Below are positions 23,824 to 27,720 of a stretch of 27,720 nt of DNA, in pieces. The stretch spans positions 1-27,720 of the forward strand of contig DATBRG010000037.1 in NCBI GenBank assembly GCA_036560445.1, written 5' to 3'. The translations under genes were made by a program, and so were the position numbers. Position 1 is the first letter of the stretch; every line of letters starts with the position of its first letter. The DNA comes from DATBRG01 sp036560445. Lineage in GTDB: Bacteria > Pseudomonadota > Gammaproteobacteria > Burkholderiales > Methylophilaceae. The notes under the pieces were generated by a model, which was given only the letters and a program-made list of their open reading frames with translations, ran no database searches and was not told where the DNA came from.

Positions 23824-23863
23824 AAAAAACCCCGCATTCATTACTGAATACGGGGCTTTTTTT
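23824..23863. terminator. Bidirectional intrinsic terminator between lplT and NDH-2
   Basis: CCCCG-C-ATTCA and TGAAT-A-CGGGG pair over a 4-base loop with one mismatch, flanked by an A-run (left) and a T-run (right). It suits both lplT (plus) and the NDH-2 gene (minus). Confidence 0.9.
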
Positions 23864-23884
23864 ACTCTACGTCTATCTCTATCC

Positions 23885-25219
23885 CTAGTGCAGTTTTACC
23901 TGCGCCTCAGTCCTACGCGTAATGATTCTCGCCAAAGTCTGCAGGAATACCTCAAAGAACCCATGCAGTGACATCAAATGCATTTTGTATAACGATTTAT
24001 ACATGAATCGCGCAAACAAGCCTTCGATAAACATGCTGCCACCAGCAATAGCGCCCATCAGACTTCCTACTGTCGAATAACGTCCAAGATTGACCAAAGA
24101 ACCATAGTCTCTATAGATATATTCAGGTAAGGGTTTGCCTACAACCCTACGCTTGATACTCTTAACCAGCAATGAAGCCTGCTGATGCGCAGCCTGAGCT
24201 CTTGGTGGAACGTTTTCATCATGACCTGGCCATGGGCATGCTGCACAATCGCCGAAGGCAAATATATTCTCGTCCAAGGTCGTTTGTAGCGTCTGATTGA
24301 CCACTAGCTGGTTGATACGATTTGCCTCCAACCCGTCCAGGTTACTCAACATATCTGGCGCTTTAATGCCTGCAGCCCAAACTACCAATTCCGATGGAAT
24401 AAAACGCCCACTGTGAGTGTAAACCCCTTTTTCGGTAACCTCGGTAACGCGCTCGCCAGTGTAAAGGTGTACATGTAGTTTTTTGAGTTCAGATTCAACT
24501 GCATGCGACAATTTAGGCGGCAGAGCAGGCAATACGCGCTCACTGGCTTCAATCAGGGATATCTTGATATCCTTATCCGGATCGATTTTATCTAGCCCAT
24601 AAGCCGTAAGCTCGCGTGTAGTATTGTGCAGCTCTGCTGCCAACTCTACACCGGTAGCACCTGCACCAACGATGACGACTTCAAGCTGGCCGGGTTGTAC
24701 AGGCTCAACCTGTGTCTGTGCGCGAACCAATGCGTTATGCAATCGGCGGTGAAAACGCTCCGCCTGATCTTGTGTGTCCAGCGCAATAGAATATTCACGA
24801 GCACCGGCAATACCAAAATCATTAGTCGTACTACCAATCGCGATGATCAACGTGTCATATTTAAAGACCCGGCGCGGGATGACCTCAATACCATCTTCAT
24901 CATAATAAGGCGCAACATAGACCTCCTGCTTTGTACGATCTATGCCATCCATACTGCCTAAACGATAACGAAAATGATGCCAATGCGCCTGTGCCATATA
25001 CTCCAGCTCGTGCTTCTCCGGATTCATGCTGCCTGCCGCAATTTCATGCAACAACGGCTTCCAGACATGCGTCCTCGTTCGATCTATAAGAGTGATGGCA
25101 GCTTTGCCTTTACGACCCAGTGAATCACCGAGTTTGGTTGCAAGCTCCAAACCACCTGCGCCACCGCCAACGATGACAACATGGTGAAGTTCAGCACTTG
25201 CTTGTGTTTCCGATTGCAT
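23885..25219 (-). CDS. ndh: Type II NADH dehydrogenase (NDH-2)
   Basis: A 444-residue flavoprotein, near the length of E. coli Ndh (434). The FAD site is VVIVGGGAGGLELATKLG (about 14-31), the quinone/FAD region is THVWKPLLHEIAAGSM, and the NADH site is VVIVGAGATGVELAAEL; IFAFGDCAACPW is the second FAD motif. A C-terminal amphipathic stretch (ARFMYKSLYKMHLM) would anchor it to the inner membrane. It oxidises NADH and reduces quinone without pumping protons. It begins 25 bp after the lipoprotein cytochrome c stop on the same strand, so the two are probably co-transcribed. Confidence 0.92.
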   Translation of the reverse strand: MQSETQASAELHHVVIVGGGAGGLELATKLGDSLGRKGKAAITLIDRTRTHVWKPLLHEIAAGSMNPEKHELEYMAQAHWHHFRYRLGSMDGIDRTKQEVYVAPYYDEDGIEVIPRRVFKYDTLIIAIGSTTNDFGIAGAREYSIALDTQDQAERFHRRLHNALVRAQTQVEPVQPGQLEVVIVGAGATGVELAAELHNTTRELTAYGLDKIDPDKDIKISLIEASERVLPALPPKLSHAVESELKKLHVHLYTGERVTEVTEKGVYTHSGRFIPSELVVWAAGIKAPDMLSNLDGLEANRINQLVVNQTLQTTLDENIFAFGDCAACPWPGHDENVPPRAQAAHQQASLLVKSIKRRVVGKPLPEYIYRDYGSLVNLGRYSTVGSLMGAIAGGSMFIEGLFARFMYKSLYKMHLMSLHGFFEVFLQTLARIITRRTEAQVKLH

Positions 25220-25244
25220 AACTTACTTTCTAGTATTAAAACAA

Positions 25245-25781
25245 TTATTCGTTACCTGTTACGCCACCATGGCTGCGAATCCAGGAAATAATCTTGAGTA
25301 TTTCGTCTGGTTTCAGGCCGTTAGCTGGATCTGTCGGATCCATCAGGCCAATACCCTTTGCGCCCATGCCCCCATTAGTACCATGCCAGATAGTCTCAAA
25401 CATGCCCTTGTTGGTTGCATTCTTTGGATAGCGGAACGTTGGGCCTAATAAGCCAGGACCCACTTGGCCCTTGGCCTCTGGTCCGTGACATTGTGTACAG
25501 GAATACAGATTAAAAAGCTTGTGGCCCTTTTCTATGGCTTCTGCATTACCAATGTATGGATTTTTACCTGTCGTCATGAATTCTTTTGCTGCAGGCGTAT
25601 CAAATAATTCTGCTTTGATGTTCAATGGCGCGCCATCTTGAGTAGCTTCGAATTTGAGCATCTCACCGCCGCCAGCACTCGCTGCTGCACTCTTGCCACT
25701 ATCAGCACTGCCGCCCTTACCACAAGCCACAACCGCAAATAACAAAATGGCACAAACTGCGCTTAACTTAATTTTTTGCAT
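25245..25781 (-). CDS. XoxG-like cytochrome c, predicted lipoprotein
   Basis: A 178-residue mono-heme cytochrome c. The signal ends in a lipobox (AVVAC, C20), so a lipid anchor is expected, followed by a flexible G/S/A linker (about 21-40). The heme site is CTQCH (95-99); methionines in NGGMGAKG or GLMDP could be the distal ligand. From FEATQDG to the end it matches the neighbouring xoxG product at 121 of 135 positions by eye. The anchor differs: this one is tethered, the other free in the periplasm. GAGGAG lies before the ATG. It is followed by NDH-2. The electron partner is inferred to be the PQQ dehydrogenase system. Confidence 0.88.
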   Translation of the reverse strand: MQKIKLSAVCAILLFAVVACGKGGSADSGKSAAASAGGGEMLKFEATQDGAPLNIKAELFDTPAAKEFMTTGKNPYIGNAEAIEKGHKLFNLYSCTQCHGPEAKGQVGPGLLGPTFRYPKNATNKGMFETIWHGTNGGMGAKGIGLMDPTDPANGLKPDEILKIISWIRSHGGVTGNE

Positions 25782-25844
25782 TGCTTCTTCTCCTCAATGG
25801 TTTCAACTACGCCCCAATTTTACCCGAAACTTCAATAAGCACAT

Positions 25845-25876
25845 AAAAAAACGGCCATTGCACTAGTCAATGGCCG
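25845..25876 (-). terminator. Intrinsic terminator after xoxG
   Basis: CGGCCATTG (25852-25860) pairs perfectly with CAATGGCCG (25868-25876) over a 7-base loop; on the minus strand the stem is followed by a run of seven T. It separates xoxG from the lipoprotein cytochrome gene, which therefore needs its own promoter or read-through. Confidence 0.93.
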
Positions 25877-25900
25877 CTATCTTTACGGTTTATACGATGA

Positions 25901-26398
25901 TTATTCGTTACCGTTCACACCGCCGTGGCTACGAATCCAAGAAATAATCTTGAGCACTTCGTCTGGCTTCAGACCGTTACTTGGATCGGTTGGATCCATC
26001 AAGCCCAGGCCTTTAGCACCCATACCGCCGTTGGTACCGTGCCATATGGTCTCAAACATACCCTTGTTGGTTGCATTCTTAGGATAATGGAAAGTTGGAC
26101 CAAGAAGACCAGGGCCTACTTGACCCTTAGCTTCTGGACCATGACATTGGGTACAGGAATACAGATTAAAAAGCTTGTGGCCTTTTGTTATCGCTTCAGC
26201 ATTACCAATGTATGGGTTCTTACCGGTTTCCAAAAATTGCTTGGCTTCAGGTGTATCAAACATCTCAGGTTTGATATCTAACGGTGCACCATCTTGCGTA
26301 GCGACGAAAGATTGGGCCGCTTGTGAAGGCATGGCCAATCCTGCAAGTGCGAGCATAGAAACAAACAACGTCGCCTTTACTGCTTTATTACCTAACAT
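25901..26398 (-). CDS. xoxG: XoxG-like periplasmic cytochrome c (electron acceptor of methanol dehydrogenase)
   Basis: A 165-residue mono-heme cytochrome c. It has a normal Sec signal peptide (LFVSMLALAGLAMPSQA, cleavage near 27) and heme motif CTQCH (82-86). It lies next to xoxJ and xoxF on the same strand, the usual place of the cytochrome that takes electrons from XoxF. GAGGAG is six bases before the ATG. An intrinsic terminator lies 24 bp after the stop. The xoxG name rests on context and family resemblance. Confidence 0.88.
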   Translation of the reverse strand: MLGNKAVKATLFVSMLALAGLAMPSQAAQSFVATQDGAPLDIKPEMFDTPEAKQFLETGKNPYIGNAEAITKGHKLFNLYSCTQCHGPEAKGQVGPGLLGPTFHYPKNATNKGMFETIWHGTNGGMGAKGLGLMDPTDPSNGLKPDEVLKIISWIRSHGGVNGNE

Positions 26399-26436
26399 GT
26401 CATCTCCTCGTTTTATAAATTTCAGCTACATTTTGA

Positions 26437-26470
26437 TTACGTTTTGACGTAACCAATACGCATAATTATA
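26437..26470 (-). promoter_or_regulatory. Candidate xoxG promoter with palindrome
   Basis: On the minus strand a TATAAT (26465-26470) is followed 12 bases later by TTACGT-CAAA-ACGTAA (26437-26452). The palindrome would lie just after the start of transcription. No convincing -35 at 17 bp. A separate perfect palindrome, GCCTATATAGGC, is at 26502-26513 in the xoxJ-xoxG gap. Roles unknown. Confidence 0.35.
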
Positions 26471-26522
26471 ACGAACTGGCGCCCACTTTGGTTGACTCTG
26501 AGCCTATATAGGCGCCTGTTTA

Positions 26523-27446
26523 TTATTCAGATTTTGGTATTACATCACCACGTGTTTCGTGTTTCTTCTCAACACTATCGCCAAGTATTGGCTCTGAATG
26601 CGGAATACCGTACTCATCCAGAATTTTGAGGATGTCATCTTTGCGGCGATCAAGAACTTCCTGAATCATAGCCATACGCTCTTTGTCTTTTTTACGTACA
26701 CCAATAGAGATATTCCAGTTTTCTTTGCCATGTACGTTGGTGGTTTCATACTCAGGAGCGGGGACCACGACCAATGGAATCTTGGCTTGTTTCGCATAGT
26801 AACCACCGATTGGCCCCCAAAGAATGGCCACATCAATGTCACCCTTAACCAGATCATCAATCATGTAACTTGGCGGCAAATTCAGGTCACGCATGATTCG
26901 ATAGGGGCGCGAGTTACCAAGTAAGCCCTTATCAGAAAGCGGGCGAGTTGGCGGCGTCTGGCCTACCACACCAATTGTAGCCTTGTGTAAGTCTGGAGAA
27001 TCCCAGTCTGTGATGTTGTAGCCACTATCCTTGCGATAAACAAAAACATACCCAGAACGATAATAGGGTTTAGATGTTAATACCATGTCGTTATCAGTCA
27101 CGGTACCCATTAGTACATCACAACGATGGGCATTGAGGGTATTGCGAATGTAACCAAAACGGTCAATCCAGAATTGATATGAGACTTTTTTGCCTAGGTC
27201 TTTTGCAATCAACTCAGCAATTTTGTTTTCGAAACCTTCTTGTTTGGAGTCCGAGAATGGCATGTTATCGCCATCTGAACAGACCTTGAATTCGGTTGGA
27301 TCTTCTTTAGGCACCGGCTCACCGCCACGACCCACGTTAGGATCTACAACAATTCCACTGATATTGTCGTCATCTGCCGCATGAACTACGCCATTTAATG
27401 CGGATAACAAAAATAGAAATAAAATACTTTTAAAAATTTTAGACAT
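26523..27446 (-). CDS. xoxJ: XoxJ/MxaJ-like periplasmic binding protein
   Basis: A 307-residue exported protein of the solute-binding fold found beside quinoprotein dehydrogenases. Signal peptide: FKSILFLFLLSALNGVVHA. The mature part contains FKVCSDGDNMPFSD, GFENKIAELIAKDLGKK, CDVLMGTVTDND, TSKPYYRSGYVFVYRK and DVAILWGPIGGYYAK, matching the MxaJ/XoxJ family. It is thought to help activate or mature the dehydrogenase. ATG at 27446 is chosen because AGGA lies eight bases before it; an upstream ATG at 27461 has no such site. It is between xoxF and xoxG. Confidence 0.9.
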   Translation of the reverse strand: MSKIFKSILFLFLLSALNGVVHAADDDNISGIVVDPNVGRGGEPVPKEDPTEFKVCSDGDNMPFSDSKQEGFENKIAELIAKDLGKKVSYQFWIDRFGYIRNTLNAHRCDVLMGTVTDNDMVLTSKPYYRSGYVFVYRKDSGYNITDWDSPDLHKATIGVVGQTPPTRPLSDKGLLGNSRPYRIMRDLNLPPSYMIDDLVKGDIDVAILWGPIGGYYAKQAKIPLVVVPAPEYETTNVHGKENWNISIGVRKKDKERMAMIQEVLDRRKDDILKILDEYGIPHSEPILGDSVEKKHETRGDVIPKSE

Positions 27447-27497
27447 TACTGATTTCCTCATCGTCAGTTAGCGGCTTGTTTTTTTGTCATCGCCAGA

Positions 27498-27527
27498 TAA
27501 AAAGCACCCCGCAAAAGCGGGGTGCTT
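27498..27527 (-). terminator. Intrinsic terminator after xoxF
   Basis: AAGCACCCCGC (27502-27512) pairs perfectly with GCGGGGTGCTT (27517-27527) over a 4-base loop; on the minus strand five T follow. A second short palindrome, AACTAAC-G-GTTAGTT, is at 27540-27554 nearer the xoxF stop. Confidence 0.93.
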
Positions 27528-27539
27528 ATAGGACATACT

Positions 27540-27554
27540 AACTAACGGTTAGTT
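27540..27554. repeat. Short perfect palindrome downstream of xoxF
   Basis: AACTAAC and GTTAGTT form a 7-bp inverted repeat around a single G, 27 bp after the xoxF stop and upstream of the terminator on that transcript. Confidence 0.5.
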
Positions 27555-27581
27555 CTGAACTACTAGTCTCGCGACTTGTAA

Positions 27582-27720
27582 TTACAGGCTAAACACGTTC
27601 AGTGCACCGCCGCCAGGAGCAGCGTTCCACTTGGTCAGTTCCTTGTAACCACCAGCAGCACCAAGAGCATCGGTGTCGTTGGTCAGACCCAGGTTCATCG
27701 CTACGCCAGCCCAACCGCCG
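27582..27720 (-). CDS. xoxF: PQQ-dependent methanol dehydrogenase, C-terminal end (partial)
   Basis: On the minus strand the frame is open from the window edge to a stop at 27582-27584, giving the last 45 or so residues of a larger protein. It reads GGWAGVAMNLGLTN, then DTDALGAAGGYKELTKW, ending GGGALNVFSL, the pattern of the PQQ methanol dehydrogenase C-terminus (GGWxGV, GLGAxGxYKxL, VFSL). It is followed by xoxJ and xoxG and no small mxaI subunit gene, which favours the lanthanide-dependent XoxF over MxaF. The metal-site residues lie outside the window, so the XoxF call is by context. Confidence 0.8.
   Translation of the reverse strand, partial: GGWAGVAMNLGLTNDTDALGAAGGYKELTKWNAAPGGGALNVFSL

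Noticed and set aside
25245..26398. The two cytochrome c genes as an assembly duplication
   Set aside because: The copies differ in signal peptide, linker, many bases and flanking DNA, so they are real paralogues.
27582..27720. MxaF, the calcium-dependent methanol dehydrogenase
   Set aside because: The order F-J-G could fit mxa, but no mxaI follows and the visible C-terminus ends at VFSL without the MxaF tail; XoxF is preferred, though the metal site is outside the window.
1..27720. CRISPR array, tRNA, rRNA, insertion sequence or prophage
   Set aside because: No regularly spaced repeats, no cloverleaf or rRNA segment, and no transposase, integrase or phage protein motif was seen on either strand by eye.

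Overview
The window most likely comes from a methylotrophic betaproteobacterium of the Methylophilaceae type. This is inferred from gene content: the end of a PQQ methanol dehydrogenase gene (xoxF-like) with xoxJ and xoxG partners and no mxaI, quinoprotein-associated SoxYZ-like and metallo-hydrolase genes, and the trxA-rho-rpmE order. No rRNA, tRNA, CRISPR array, transposase, integrase or phage gene was recognised, and no gene-free stretch exceeds about 250 bp.

Layout. 1-1818: the end of a PilZ-like gene facing an EAL phosphodiesterase, a probable cyclic-di-GMP pair. 2006-4204: trxA, rho and rpmE with a terminator; a diverged second copy of the last 69 bp of rho lies between rho and rpmE. 4286-5938: a GT-C family membrane glycosyltransferase that overlaps the next operon tail to tail. 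5931-10112 (minus): a ModE-type regulator, an OprO/P-like porin and tungstate transporter genes tupA, tupB and tupC; a palindrome like a ModE operator sits in the porin promoter. 10241-14634 (plus): moaA, fdhD, mobA, mobB and moeA, for molybdenum/tungsten cofactor synthesis and formate dehydrogenase maturation. 14631-15474 (minus): a VOC protein and a small EamA transporter.

15601-20581: a SoxYZ-like carrier, a cytochrome b561 and a zinc metallo-hydrolase, which are families that follow PQQ dehydrogenases but have no settled biochemical role, then tonB with an 11-C tract and an orphan histidine kinase. 20661-23796: a Bcp-type peroxiredoxin, a PIN-PhoH ATPase and an LplT-like transporter. 23885-27720 (minus): read in transcription order, xoxF (partial), xoxJ, a periplasmic XoxG-like cytochrome c, a nearly identical lipoprotein cytochrome c, and a type II NADH dehydrogenase.

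How the genes fit together (inference): the methanol dehydrogenase end makes electrons for cytochrome c, and the tungstate/cofactor end equips a Mo/W formate dehydrogenase that would finish C1 oxidation. The quinoprotein-associated genes and tonB lie between them. The points most worth following are the porin-tup operon with its promoter-embedded operator, the soluble/lipid-anchored cytochrome c pair, the quinoprotein-associated cluster, and the duplicated rho tail, which looks like the scar of an excised element or of allele replacement.
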